NCBI GenBank assembly: GCA_963825405.1
Contig: CAWGTB010000001.1
Span: 372,001-436,000, forward strand
Source of the DNA: JACPNO01 sp963825405
GTDB lineage: Bacteria; Acidobacteriota; Terriglobia; Bryobacterales; Bryobacteraceae
Direction of reading: 5' to 3'
Length of the DNA: 64,000 bases
Numbering within the stretch: position 1 is the stretch's first letter; each line of letters opens with the position of its first letter. The position numbers and the translations under genes are program-made. Below are positions 35,210 through 47,276 of the stretch, one piece after another. Under the pieces are notes generated by a model that was given only the letters and a program-made list of their open reading frames with translations, had not been told where the DNA came from and searched no databases.

Positions 35210-36106
35210 TAAGCCTTCGGGTGCGCCCGATCATACACTGCCATCAAATCCGTCAACGATACCTGTGTGTACTTCTGTGTCGTGGACAGCCGCGAGTGCC
35301 CCAGCAGTTCCTGGATGGCCCGCAGGTCCGCGCCATCACTCAGCAGATGCGTCGCAAACGCATGCCGGAAGCTGTGCGGATGAATCGAAGAATCCCCCGC
35401 AATCAGGGTTGCGTAGAGTTTCACGATCCCGCGCACGCCGCGATCGGTGAGCCTTCCACCGCGATGATTCAGAAAAATCGCCGTCTCCCGCGACGCCCCG
35501 CGCACGGCCAGATACCGCTCTAGCGCCGCAGCCGCCTTGCCGCCGTAAGGCACCTGCCGCTCCTTGCGCCCCTTGCCGCGCACGCGCACCCAGCGCTCGG
35601 TGTGATCCAAATCTTCGAGGCTGAGCCCCACCAGTTCGCTCACGCGCAAGCCGCATCCGTAGAGCAATTCAAGAATCGCGACATCGCGCGCCGGGTGTGG
35701 CCGCTCCAGATTGCCCGCGGCCACGCCGTCCACCAGCGCGTTGGTCTGCTCGATGCTCATCACCTGCGGCAGGGTCTTCGGAATCTTGGGTGTGCGCAAC
35801 AGGCGCGCCGGATTTTTGGCGGCCAGCCCTTCGCGCACCAGGAAACGGAAAAAAACCCGCAGCGCCGCCAGCTTTCGGCGGATGGAAACGGCGGAGAGTT
35901 TTTGCGTGTACAAATCCGCCAGCCACTCGCGGACGTGAATGACGTCGAACTCCGCGGGACTGCGCGGCGGCGAAGTATTCCGAGAACTGGCGCAGGTCCG
36001 AACCATAAGCTTTTGCCGTATGCACGGAAACGTTGTTGCGTTTCAGTTCATCGAGGAACCGTGCGATTTGGGTCTCAAGCTCAGACATAAGCGTGCTGAA
36101 ATTCAT
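35209..36106 (-). CDS. xerC: Tyrosine recombinase XerC/XerD (one frameshift)
   Basis: Xer recombinases resolve chromosome dimers at dif. The repaired protein is about 298 residues. The N-terminal core-binding domain (ETQIARFLDELKRNNVSVHTAKAYGSDLRQFSEYF) and the catalytic domain are both complete. Catalytic residues are visible: Arg in YGCGLRVSELVGL, His-x-x-Arg in PHSFRHAFATHLL, His in LLGHSRLSTTQ and Tyr in KYTQVS. One extra base near 35962 breaks the frame. A second start is possible at 36088, inside the trmFO 3' end. The gene overlaps trmFO, so it is co-transcribed with trmFO and typA. XerC or XerD cannot be distinguished with certainty. Confidence 0.9.
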
Positions 36107-37422
36107 CGAGACTCGCCAACGCTCGCCGGCAAATCTCGGCGTGCCGCTCGCGCTTGTCGTGCTTGTGCTTGACGCGCGTCGCTTCGTCTAACGCGGGAAA
36201 CAAATCGAAGGCGATATTTGCCGGCTGATAATGGGCCGGGTCCGCGCCGGAGATGTAATGTGCAAGCGACCCGAGTGCGCTCTCACGCGGGAAAGCCCGG
36301 AGTTCGCCGCCAGTCGCAAGGGCCGCGGCATGCAGGCCCGCCATCAATCCAGTGGCGATGGATTCGACATATCCCTCCACACCGGAAATCTGTCCCGCGA
36401 AAAAAATACGCGGGTGGCTGCGCAACTGCATCGTAGGCCCCAGAAGCGCCGGGGCATTGATGTAGGTGTTGCGATGAATCTGGCCGAAGCGAAAAAACTC
36501 GGCGTTTTCCAGGCCGGGAATCAACCGCAGAATGCGCGCCTGTTCGCGGAAATTTCAGATGATTCTGGAAGCCAACGAGGTTGAAACTATCCGCGCGCAG
36601 ATTCTCCTGGCGCAGTTGCACGACCGCGTACGGACGGCGCCCCGTACGCGGATCGGTGAGGCCCATCGGCTTCATGGGACCGAAGCGCAGCGTCTCGCGG
36701 CCGCGCCGCGCGATCTCTTCGATCGGGCAGACACGCTTCGAAAAACGGCACGTCGCCGGGGATATGCGATTCCACGCTTTGCGCAGCCAGCAGCTCGTCG
36801 ACGAAGCGCTCGTATTGTGTTTTGATCGAACGGGCAGTTGAGATAATCGTCGCTGCCATCGAGCGACTTGCCATAGCGCGACGCACGAAAAGCCACCGTC
36901 ATGTCGATGGTGTTGGCATCGACAATCGGGCTGATGCTGTCGTAGAAAAATAGCCGGTCCGCGCCGGTAAGCCGCGCGATGGACTGCGCAAGGCAGTCGC
37001 TGGTGAGCGGGCCGGTAGCGATGATGGTCACCGGGCCATCCGGTATTTCCGCGATTTCTTCGCGCCGCAATTCAATGGCGGGCTCGGACTCGATCGCGCG
37101 CTGTAACTTCTGCTGCAAATCGTTCGCGGTCCACCGTAAGCGCGTGTCCGCCGGGAACGCGCGCCGCGGCGGCGCAGCGAATCAGCAGCGATTCGAAGCG
37201 GCGCAGTTCTTCCTTCAAGAGCCACGAAGCCGAAGGCGCCTGATCGGACTTCAGCGAATTACTGCAAACCAGCTCCGCCAGCCGATCGGTCTGATGCGCC
37301 GCCGTCGGATGCGCGGGCCGCATCTCATGCAGCACCACCCGCAAACCGCCGCGCACAACTTGCCAGGCCGCCTCGCAACCGGCGAGCCCGCCGCCGATGA
37401 TGTGAATGGGCGCGGCCACCAT
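36081..37422 (-). CDS. trmFO: Methylenetetrahydrofolate--tRNA-(uracil-5-)-methyltransferase TrmFO (four frameshifts)
   Basis: TrmFO makes m5U54 in tRNA using methylene-THF and FAD. Repaired length is about 445 residues, typical. The FAD-binding loop IHIIGGGLAGCEAAWQV is at the N-terminus, followed by LHEMRPAHPTAAHQTDRLAELVCSNSLKSD, a TrmFO hallmark. Further on are IIATGPLTSDCLAQSI, FFYDSISPIVDANTIDM, YLNCPFD, GPMKPMGLTDPRTG and IFFAGQISGVEGYVESIATGL. One extra base occurs near 37120, 36838, 36735 and 36553. It is six bases downstream of typA and overlaps xerC, an order seen in other bacteria where trmFO precedes xerC. Confidence 0.92.
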
Positions 37423-37428
37423 TCAATG

Positions 37429-39220
<1,792 letters not shown>

Positions 39221-39231
<11 letters not shown>

Positions 39232-41701
39232 GTATCACTTCGATTGGGTTGATGCGCGACGCCACGCGCGCAGGATAAAAGCCGGCCAGTATCGTGGTGG
39301 CCCACACTAGCGTAAGCGCGCCTGCCAGTAATCCGGCGGGCGGATGAAATTGAATGGTCCAGCCAAAACTTTGCTTGTTGATCACGTAGACCAGCAGCAG
39401 CGAAAGCGCAAAGCCCAGAGCCAGTCCGAGTACATTCGCCATGAAGCCGACCATGCCGGCTTCGAGCAGAATCATGCGGCGCAATTGCGCCGGCGCCGCG
39501 CCCAGATAGCGCAGCAGACCGAGTTCGCGGCGACGGTCGAGCACCATCGCCAGCAGCGAATTCGCCGCGCCCAGCATGGCTACGGCGATGGCCACGCCCT
39601 CAAGCGCGTAGGTGATGGCGAAGGTACGGTCGAACACGATTACGGCATTTTCGCGCAGCGTCTGGTTGGGCGCGATCAGAATATGGCGGCCGGCAGTGCG
39701 GGCTTCGATGTCGTGACGCACGGCAATGGCGTCCGCGCCGGGTTGCAGATAAATCGCCAGATTGGTAACGGGCTGCCGCGGCAGATATTTCAGCAGCGTG
39801 CCGCGATCGAGAATGATCAGGCCGCGCTCGCTCGAGTAGTCGTAATAAATTCCGGCGACGGTGAGCGCGACGTTGCGATCGCCCAGCGGCAGCGTGAGCG
39901 CGTCGCCGGCGTGAATGTTGTGTTTGTACGCGAAAGGCTCGCTGACGATGACGCGGTCCTGGCCGATGAGCGAGCGCAGCGCGGTGTCGCGATCTTCGCC
40001 CGGCAGGAAGCGCAGACGCCCATAGCGGCGGACAATATCGGCGTTGCCTGCGCCCAGCGTCGTGCGCAAACCGCCGTAGCGAATTTCGAGGCCGTGGAAA
40101 ATGTCGACTGCTTCGACGCCTGGTGTGGTTGCGATCAACGGCGAAATTTCCGGGGAAAGCGCGGGGAACTGGCCTGCTCCGCCGCGCGCCGCCGGGCGCA
40201 CGTAGAGGTCGGCGCGCAATTGCGTGTCGAGCCAGACGATTACAGTTTCCCTGAAGCTGCCGACCATGATACCGACGCTCGCCATCATCGCGATGGCTGT
40301 CGAGAGCGCGCCGACGACTACTGCCGTGCGTCCGAGAGACGCCGACAAACCGCGTCCGGCGAGCAAACCTTCCGCGCCAGCCAACGCGCGTGAAGCGGGA
40401 CGCAGCGCGCTGCTCACCCCCATCACTAACGCCGGGGCGGCTAGAGCAGCAGACGCGATGGCGAGCAACGTGGCCACGTAACCGGCGACTGGTTTGCCAT
40501 CGATCGGTTGAATCCGCGAAACAGCGATGGCGATGAGCGCGATTACAGCGGCCCACACCAGATCGCGCCGCCAGCGAAGACGGGCTTGATGCTCGCGTGC
40601 GCCGCGTCCCATCGCTTCGGTAGGCGCGACGCGCATGGCTTCGAGCGCCGGCGCCAGCGCAGCGAAGAACGCTACGGAAACTCCGGAAAGAATCGCCAGC
40701 ACGACATCCGCTCCGTGCAGCGTGACCGGCGCCGGGCGGCTGCTCACATAAAGCGCATTCACAGTTTGCCCGATGAGCCCCACTGCGCCCAGCGCCAGCA
40801 CGCGGCCCAGGAGTAGGCCTATGGCCGAGCCAGCGATGCCGAACAACAGCGCTTCGCCGAGGAACAGCCACAGAATCCACCGGCGTCCCGCGCCTAATGC
40901 GCGCAGCACGCCGATCTCGGGACGCCGCCGCACCACGCTTATCGAAATCGTGTTGTAAATCAGAAACGCGCCCACCACCAGCGATACATAGCTCAGCACC
41001 AGCAAATTCCAGCGGAACGCGCGCACCATGCGCTGATTCTCATCGCTGCGCGCTCCCGGCTTGCGGACTTCGTAACCGGCGGGCAGGGTCGCGCGGATCG
41101 CGCGCTCGAGCGCTGCGAAATCCTGTCGCGGCGCTGCGAAAACTTCGATGCGATCCAGACGGCCGTATTCATTGAGCGCCTGCTGCGCGGCGGCGATGTC
41201 GAGCAGGACGAACTCGGCGTCTTTCGCGGCGACGATGTCCACGACGGGGAATTCGCGCGCGGCGTCATTCAGCGTGAGCGCGAGTTTGCTGTTCTTCTCC
41301 AGGTGCAAACGCCGCGCTAGCGCTGTCGAGATTACCGCGGCCTCGCTGTCGCGCCATCGCGCCACGGCATCGATACCATAAACCGTGACCGATCCTGCGC
41401 CTTCGATGCCGGCCTGCGTTTCGATCACTGGCGCGAACCTGGCATTCACCGGCAGCGCAGCCAGACGCCCGACCCACGCCTCATCCACTCCGCCGTTAGC
41501 GATAATTTCGAGATCCGTACGGCCCACCAGAGTTTCGAGTGACGAGAGAAACGAGCCGGTAGCCGCGTCGCCAGCCAGGTTTGTCGCAATCACCACGGCC
41601 ACGCCCAGCGCTACTGCGAGCACAGTGAGCGCAGTTCGCAGCAGATCGCGGCGCAGCGGGCGCAGGATGAGCGTCCGGAACAGTTGCAGAACAGGTCGCA
41701 T
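39221..41701 (-). CDS. FtsX-like ABC transporter permease with two permease modules
   Basis: The 826-residue protein carries an N-terminal membrane helix (ALTVLAVALGVAVVIATNLAG), a large extracytoplasmic domain, a first FtsX block near residues 230-370 (VGAFLIYNTISISVVRRRPEIGVLRALGA), a middle pair of helices, a second extracytoplasmic domain and a second FtsX block near 690-820 (AMVLDRRRELGLLRYLGAAPAQLRRMILLEAGM). This is the one-chain layout of AttF/LolCE-like exporters. With the adjacent ATPase it should form a complete transporter, perhaps for lipoproteins or lipids. It overlaps typA and has no frameshift despite its length. Confidence 0.85.
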
Positions 41702-41710
41702 GAATTCCGG

Positions 41711-42394
41711 CTACGCCCGGAGCGTCTCCTCGATGCGGCCATCGCGCAGCCGGATTTGGGTTTGCGCGATCGCCGCCGCTTCCGAGCTATGCGTGGCCAT
41801 GAGCACGGCCGCGCCCAATTTTTCCGCGGATGCACGGATTAAATTCAGCACTTGCTCGCCGCTCGCGGTGTCGAGATTGCCGGTGGGTTCGTCGGCAATC
41901 AGGATGTCGGGAGAGTGCGCCAACGCGCGCGCAATCGCGGTCCGCTGAGCTTGTCCGCCGGAAAGCTGGTAGGGCAGCGAGGAAGCTTTGTCTTCAAGGC
42001 CCACCCATTGCAGACGCTCGCGCGCGGCATTTTGGGAATCCTGCGCACCGGCGAGCAGCAGCGGAAGCTCGACATTCTCCAGCACAGTCAACGCCGGCAG
42101 AAGCTGGAAAAATTGGAACACGAAACCAATACGCTTGCGTCGCAGGTCCGTCAAGGCGGATTCGCTCAGAGTGCTGGTCGATTGGCCATCGATGAGCACT
42201 TCGCCCGACGTCGGGAAATCCATCGCGCCCGCCAGATTGAGAAGCGTAGTTTTCCCGCAGCCGCTGCGGCCCACTAGCGCGGTCACGCTGCCTGCCTCGA
42301 CAGTAAAAGAGACGTCATAAAGCGCCCGTAAAGATTGTCCATTGCTTTGATACGTCTTGGAGGCACGACGGAGCTCCAGACGGGGAAGGCTCAT
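41711..42394 (-). CDS. ABC transporter ATP-binding protein (LolD/MacB type)
   Basis: The 227-residue ATPase shows Walker A (GRSGCGKTTLL) near residue 41, a Q-loop (FVFQFFQLLPALTVLENVELPLLLAG), the signature LSGGQAQRTAIARAL, Walker B ILIADEPTGNLD and the switch His in MATHSSEAA. The P-T-G-N-L-D variant places it in the LolD/MacB subfamily that powers FtsX-type permeases, fitting the gene 9 bp downstream. The start at MSLPRLELRRA is chosen because it gives the normal length. The longer open frame upstream is unlikely. Confidence 0.92.
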   Translation of the reverse strand: MSLPRLELRRASKTYQSNGQSLRALYDVSFTVEAGSVTALVGRSGCGKTTLLNLAGAMDFPTSGEVLIDGQSTSTLSESALTDLRRKRIGFVFQFFQLLPALTVLENVELPLLLAGAQDSQNAARERLQWVGLEDKASSLPYQLSGGQAQRTAIARALAHSPDILIADEPTGNLDTASGEQVLNLIRASAEKLGAAVLMATHSSEAAAIAQTQIRLRDGRIEETLRA

Positions 42395-42462
42395 TGAACC
42401 GATAAAACCATTATATCGAGGCACGGCGCCAAGCGTGCGTTTTTCACGATAAAGTGAACCCA

Positions 42463-43620
42463 ATGACTGACCGGCTGTATTACAACGACTCCTACCTGCG
42501 CGAGTTTGAGGCGCGCATTATCCGGCGCAGCGAAGATGGGGCGTGCGTCTATCTGGACCGCACCGCGCTGTATCCATCGTCCGGCGGGCAGCCTTTTGAC
42601 ACGGGAACGATCGGCGGCGCGGCGGTGATCGACGTGATCGATGAAGGCGAGGAGATCGCGCATCGTACGGCTGTGCCAGTGGTGGGAGAGACCGCGCAGT
42701 GTGCGGTCGATTGGGCCCGCCGCTTCGATCACATGCAGCAGCACAGTGGCCAGCATTTGCTTTCAGCGGTGTTTCAGGAGCATTTCCATATGAAGACGGT
42801 GAGTTTTCATCTGGGACAGGAGAGCGCGACCATCGATCTGGAGACGCCGTCGCTGGATCACGCCAAAATCCTGGAGGCCGAGCGGCTGGCCAATCAGGTG
42901 GTATTGGAAAATCGGCCGGTCACGGTGTCCTACGAAGATGCGGGCGCGGTGGTGGACTTGCGCAAACCTTCGGGGCGGGAAGGGACGCTGCGCGTGATTA
43001 CGATCGAAGGACTGGATCGCTGCGCGTGCGGCGGCACGCACGTGAAGGCGACCGGCGAGATCGGGGCGATCCTCTTAGGGAAATTGGAAAAAGTGCGGAA
43101 TACGATGCGGGTGGAGTTCGTTTGTGGATCGCGGGCGATGCGGCGCGCGCGGGCGGACTACGATGCGGTGTCGCGCATTGCGCAATTGTTTTCTGCTGCG
43201 CCGGGTGAAACTCCGGAGCAAGTGGCTGCGCTGCTGGAGGCGTCACGCGACGCGGAAAAGCAGCATAAGAAATTGCAGGGCGATCTGGCGGCGTATCAGG
43301 GTCGCGAGTTGTATGCGGCTACCGAGGCAGACGCAAGCGGCGTGCGTCGCGTGGTGCGGAAACTAGCCACCGGCACGCTGGAGCAAGTCCGGCCGCTCGC
43401 CACTAGCTTCACGGCGCAATCCAAATCCGTATTTATTGCCGCGATTGAACAACCGCCGTCGGTGCTGCTGGCGGTATCGGCCGATGCGGGCATCGATGCG
43501 GGGAAAATGTTGCAGCCGCTCTTGGTGAAACACGGGGGACGCGGGGGAGGCAGCAGTCGCATGGCGCAGGGCGGGGTGCCGTCGGCGGAGAAGCTCGAAG
43601 CCGTGCTGGGAGAGCTATAA
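42463..43620 (+). CDS. Alanyl-tRNA editing protein (AlaX-L type with DHHA1 domain)
   Basis: The 385-residue protein matches the editing and C-terminal domains of alanyl-tRNA synthetase without the aminoacylation core. The N-terminal part has LDRTALYPSSGGQPFDTGTI. The editing site shows His-x3-His (MQQHSGQHLLSAVF) and the second metal pair in CACGGTHVKATGEIG. The last 150 residues contain a coiled stretch and a DHHA1 domain (LLVKHGGRGGGSSRMAQGG). It probably removes serine or glycine mischarged on tRNA-Ala. An alternative GTG start lies three codons upstream. The stop is immediately followed by a palindromic repeat. No frameshift is present. Confidence 0.88.
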   Translation: MTDRLYYNDSYLREFEARIIRRSEDGACVYLDRTALYPSSGGQPFDTGTIGGAAVIDVIDEGEEIAHRTAVPVVGETAQCAVDWARRFDHMQQHSGQHLLSAVFQEHFHMKTVSFHLGQESATIDLETPSLDHAKILEAERLANQVVLENRPVTVSYEDAGAVVDLRKPSGREGTLRVITIEGLDRCACGGTHVKATGEIGAILLGKLEKVRNTMRVEFVCGSRAMRRARADYDAVSRIAQLFSAAPGETPEQVAALLEASRDAEKQHKKLQGDLAAYQGRELYAATEADASGVRRVVRKLATGTLEQVRPLATSFTAQSKSVFIAAIEQPPSVLLAVSADAGIDAGKMLQPLLVKHGGRGGGSSRMAQGGVPSAEKLEAVLGEL

Positions 43621-43621
43621 A

Positions 43622-43703
43622 GAATTTCTCACAGAGACGCAGAGAAACCCCAACAACTAAGTGTGTTTCTCTGCGTTCTCTGCGCCTCTGCGAGAAATGA
43701 TCT
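43622..43703. repeat. Palindromic repeat element, copy 5 (overlaps the dpaL 3' end)
   Basis: The left arm at 43622-43647 (with one change, CTCACAGAGACGCAGAG) and the right arm at 43664-43700 are inverted around a 16-base loop. The left arm lacks one of the internal GAACGCAGAG units. The right arm is translated as the last 13 residues of the convergent dpaL gene. Confidence 0.88.
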
Positions 43704-44781
43704 TGTTAAAACTCACCGGATCGGACGGCCCTTCGGTCACGATCACTACTACCGACAATCCCTTGGAAATGCCGATTTTTTGTTTCGCCTCCGCGAATTC
43801 CGGCGCGGTGCACAGAGCGATCAGTCCCGCTAGCCCTGCCGCGCCTGATTCACCTGCGATAACCCGCGGGTCGCCGGCCACCGGATAATACAAGCGCCTG
43901 ACGGCTTCCATCGCGAAACGGTCTTCGATTGAGAAAAATAATTTCACCGCCGCGCGCAGCACCGGCCAGGAAAGCAGCGACGGCATGCCACAATTCAGCA
44001 GCGCCATGATGCTGTCCTGCTTGCCTCGCGTTTCATGCGGCGTGCCGTCCGCAGAAAAGATGGATTCGACCAGGCAATCCGACGACGTCGGTTGCACGCA
44101 GGCGATGGCGGGCCGATAACTGCGATCGCGCTGGCGGAAATGCTGGACTCCGGCGGCGGCCATTCCGCCTACGCCTGCTTGCAGAATCACCAGCCCCGGC
44201 GGCAGCATGGAGAACTCGCCGATCTGCCGCTCGGCCTCCTCGAAGAGCGTGCGATAACCCTCCATCACCCAGCCGGGAATTTCCATGTAGCCGGGATAGG
44301 CGGTGTCGGCGATGACTTGCCAGCCGTTGGTTTTGCTGTCGGTGTCGGCACGGCGCACGGCATCGTCGTACTGCCCGTCGACCACGACGACTTCGGCGCC
44401 TTCGCGGCGAATCGCTTCCATGCGCGCTTGTGCCATGTGCTTGGGAACATACACCACCGCTTTGCATCCAGCTAGTCGCGCTGCCCAGGCCACCGCGCGG
44501 CCATGGCTGCCGTCGGTGGCGCAAGCGAACACCGCGGGTTTGGGGCGCACGCGATGCATGGCCCACGATGCGCCCAGGCCCTTGAACGCGTTCAGGCCGA
44601 AGCGGTGCGATTCATCCTTGACGAAAATATTGGCGAGACCCAACTGGGCCGCCAGGCCCGGCAGCGCGTGCAGCGGTGTGGGCTGATAGCCGGGCAGTGA
44701 CGCGTGAAATGCCAGCACGGCAGGATCGGCAGGCTCGAAGGCCACGCCCGGTGTGAGATACGGATTGAAGCGAAAACGCAT
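43657..44781 (-). CDS. dpaL: Diaminopropionate ammonia-lyase-like PLP enzyme
   Basis: This fold-type II PLP enzyme family splits 2,3-diaminopropionate into pyruvate and ammonia. The 374-residue protein shows the PLP Lys in FGLNAFKGLGASWA, ACATDGSHGRAVAWAARLAG, VVVDGQYDDAVRRAD, ADTAYPGYMEIPGWVMEGY and the glycine-rich LQAGVGGMAAAG, all typical of DpaL. The start at MRFRFNPY lies one base beyond the M20 gene stop. The final residues ISRRGAENAEKHT are encoded by a palindromic-repeat arm rather than by native sequence. The M20 peptidase upstream suggests a shared amino-acid catabolic unit. Confidence 0.85.
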   Translation of the reverse strand: MRFRFNPYLTPGVAFEPADPAVLAFHASLPGYQPTPLHALPGLAAQLGLANIFVKDESHRFGLNAFKGLGASWAMHRVRPKPAVFACATDGSHGRAVAWAARLAGCKAVVYVPKHMAQARMEAIRREGAEVVVVDGQYDDAVRRADTDSKTNGWQVIADTAYPGYMEIPGWVMEGYRTLFEEAERQIGEFSMLPPGLVILQAGVGGMAAAGVQHFRQRDRSYRPAIACVQPTSSDCLVESIFSADGTPHETRGKQDSIMALLNCGMPSLLSWPVLRAAVKLFFSIEDRFAMEAVRRLYYPVAGDPRVIAGESGAAGLAGLIALCTAPEFAEAKQKIGISKGLSVVVIVTEGPSDPVSFNKIISRRGAENAEKHT

Positions 44782-44782
44782 T

Positions 44783-45964
44783 TCAGCGGCAATAATCCAG
44801 CGCGGTCTGCACCAGAATTTCGGCCAGTTGAACGCAGGATTCGACGTCCACCCACTCTTCAATCGCGTGCGCGCCGGTGCCGTGCGGGCCGATGACAACG
44901 GTCTCGACGCCGGCGGCGGAAAGCAGCGCCGCATCCATCCAGGGCGTGTCGCCGAAGCGTGCGGGGTGTCGGCCGATCACTTGCGTAGCTGCGCGATCGA
45001 CGGCCTGCACAATCGCGGCGTCCGGTGAAACTTCGAACGGATCGCGCACGAAGAACGCCTTGGCGGTGGCGTGGAAGCTGGAGTCGCGCGCGCTCAAGCG
45101 GTCGATCAAATTCCTGGATTTCCTGCATCACCTGCGCTTCGGTTTCGCCGGGAACGCTGCGCCGCTCGATTTGCAATTTGCAATTCGCGGCGTAGGTGCT
45201 GAGACCGCTGCCACCGTTGATCATGGCGGCGTGCAGCGAGGGCGGTCCCGACCAGGGGATGCGGGGAACGCGCGCGCAGTTCTTGCTCGAGCTGGTCCAA
45301 TTCACCGAGGAATCTGCCCATGCGCATGTTGGCGTCGACGCCTTCGTTGAAGCGGCTGCCGTGCGCGGCGCGCCCCGTGGTTTCCACTTCAATCCAGAGA
45401 TACCCTTTGTGCGCCAGGCAGATTTTGAGTGACGTAGGCTCAGTCACGATCGCGCCATCGACCTTCACATTGGCGATGACGCTCGCGGTGCCCAGGCTGC
45501 CGTATTCTTCATCGGCCACCGCGGCGACGAGCACGTCACCGGCCTGTGGCGCACCGGCATCGGCCAGCGCTTTGGCGGCGGTCATGCAGGCGGCCAGGCT
45601 GCCTTTCATGTCATACGCGCCGCGGCCGTACAGTTTGCCGTCGCGAACCGCAGCGGAAAAAGGCTCGGGCATTTCGTCCACGCCGACGGTGTCGTAGTGC
45701 GCATTAAGCATCAGCGAACGGCCGCGGCCACTTCCAGGCGAGACGTCCGACGACGCTGGGACGCCCCGGCTCCGGCTCGTAAGTGCTGACGGTGAGTCCG
45801 CAGCTCTTGAGCGAATCGGCGACGTAGGCGGCAATTTCGGCTTCGCCCGCGCCGCCGGGAACCAGCGTTGGATTGACGGAATTGATGCGCACCAGACCGG
45901 TCAGCGTGCGCAATAAGTAATCGCGGTCGACCGATGGGGACATGACGGGAAGTGATTGTAGCAT
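44783..45964 (-). CDS. M20-family ArgE/DapE-type deacylase (three frameshifts)
   Basis: Repaired length is about 392 residues. It shows LVRINSVNPTLVPGGAGE, LNAHYDTVGVDEMP (zinc His and Asp), RGAYDMKGSLAACMTAAKAL (bridging Asp), VAAVADEEYGSLG (catalytic Glu pair), the dimerisation domain AHGSRFNEGVDANMRMG with its His, and VVIGPHGTGAHAIEEWVDVES, with the last ligand His in GAHAIEEW. Extra bases near 45745, 45270 and 45107 break the frame. It precedes dpaL with one base between them, so the pair may process acylated or dipeptide-linked diamino acids; the substrate is inferred only from context. Confidence 0.85.
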
Positions 45965-46154
45965 GGGCCTGCACGGTCACTTGGGATGGAGGCTCCCGCA
46001 TTGGCACTCATTTTGTGCCGTCACTGTACTTGCACCGCATCGGCATCTGCCACCGGTGAGTTCGCCAAATCCGGCGTCAGGCACAGGCGAAATCCGATAA
46101 GCATCGGTGTGGTTGCGCTGGCATACTACGTGGACAAAAGAAAGCCGCTTCAAA

Positions 46155-46631
46155 ATGAAATTAACGTGGACAACTGGTTGGATTGTGGCCGCCCTGGCAA
46201 CTCTCACTACCCCTTCAGTCATCAGTGGACACTTGATCGCACGCAGCGAAATGCCTTTGAATACGGTCGTCTCGAATCCTTGCGCGGTCGAGGGCGCAGG
46301 TGAAATGGTGGCGTTGCTAGGCCAGGTGCACGCGGTGTTCACTGCAACGGTCGATGGCCATGGCGGCATGCACGTTTCTACGCACTTTAACAATCAGGAT
46401 GTTGCCGGAGTCGGTCTGACCACCGGCGATAAGTACCAAGGTACGGGCAACAACCGGTTCACCTCGACCGCCACTGGCGGGACAAGCGAATTTACATTCA
46501 TCAATAACTTCCACGTGATCAGCGCCGGCGCGGGCAGCAATTTACTGCTGCATGAGACCGTGCACGTTACCGTCGGCAAGGACGGCGAGATCACCGCCGA
46601 GGTCACGGAAATTATCGTCGACTGCAGTTAA
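46155..46631 (+). CDS. Secreted protein of unknown function
   Basis: The 158-residue protein has a signal peptide (MKLTWTTGWIVAALATLTTPSVISG). The mature part is rich in Thr, Gly and beta-prone segments: HAVFTATVDGHGGMHVSTHFNNQDVAGVGLTTGDKYQGTG, FTFINNFHVISAGAGSNLLLHETVHVTVGKDGEITAEVTE. I recognise the layout from uncharacterised exported proteins of soil bacteria, all without known function. Two Cys residues (near 44 and the penultimate position) could pair. The 190 bases upstream hold no gene. Confidence 0.65.
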   Translation: MKLTWTTGWIVAALATLTTPSVISGHLIARSEMPLNTVVSNPCAVEGAGEMVALLGQVHAVFTATVDGHGGMHVSTHFNNQDVAGVGLTTGDKYQGTGNNRFTSTATGGTSEFTFINNFHVISAGAGSNLLLHETVHVTVGKDGEITAEVTEIIVDCS

Positions 46632-46673
46632 GCGGTTGGAACCATTCACGGAAGACTTGCGTATGCTTTGTTC

Positions 46674-47267
46674 ATGAATTACGCAGCTCCGTTTCTCGCG
46701 TTATTACTGATCCCGGCCAGTGCCTTTTCGGATTCGCGCGTCACCGAAGTGGGCAAAGAGCGCTTCGAAGCCAGCTATCCCTCGGGTGGCGCGCTCCGGC
46801 TGAAGATACGCGGCGGCGACATCAAAATCTTCGGCGGCGATGACAACAAGATACTCATCCGGTATGAAGGCGCCAATGCGGACCAGTTCAAGAACGTCAA
46901 AGTGAGCCTGCAGACGACGGGATCGCGCGGCGAACTGGAGATTAGCGGCGGACCCAAGAGCGAATTCCGGATCCTGATCCAGATTCCGAGGAAAACCGGC
47001 ATCGAGGTACGTGTTCCCGGCGGTGATGTCCACGTGGAAGGCATTGTGGGCGACAAGGATGTCGAACTCACCGGCGGCAGCCTGACGCTGCGGGTTGGCG
47101 ATCCGCAGGAATACGGGCCGATCGATGCTTCGGTCTATGCGGGCGACTTGAGCGCAGGCCCGTTCGCCAATTCCCAAGGCGGCTTGTTTAATTCCTTCAA
47201 GCGCCAGGGCCCGGGGCACTATCGGCTGCATGCCCACGTGGGCGCGGGCGACCTCACGCTGAAGTAA
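46674..47267 (+). CDS. Exported DUF4097-like beta-helix protein
   Basis: The 197-residue protein has a signal peptide (APFLALLLIPASAFS), then a pattern of short repeating strands: LRLKIRGGDIKIFGGDDNKILIRYEG, SLQTTGSRGELEISGG, IEVRVPGGDVHVEGIVGDKDVELTGGSLTLRVGD and a final AHVGAGDLTLK. These resemble the repeat pattern of DUF4097/DUF2807 putative adhesin or auto-transporter head domains. It ends nine bases before the ADOP permease start, so the two may be expressed together. Confidence 0.65.
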   Translation: MNYAAPFLALLLIPASAFSDSRVTEVGKERFEASYPSGGALRLKIRGGDIKIFGGDDNKILIRYEGANADQFKNVKVSLQTTGSRGELEISGGPKSEFRILIQIPRKTGIEVRVPGGDVHVEGIVGDKDVELTGGSLTLRVGDPQEYGPIDASVYAGDLSAGPFANSQGGLFNSFKRQGPGHYRLHAHVGAGDLTLK

Positions 47268-47276
47268 AATCGCAGC

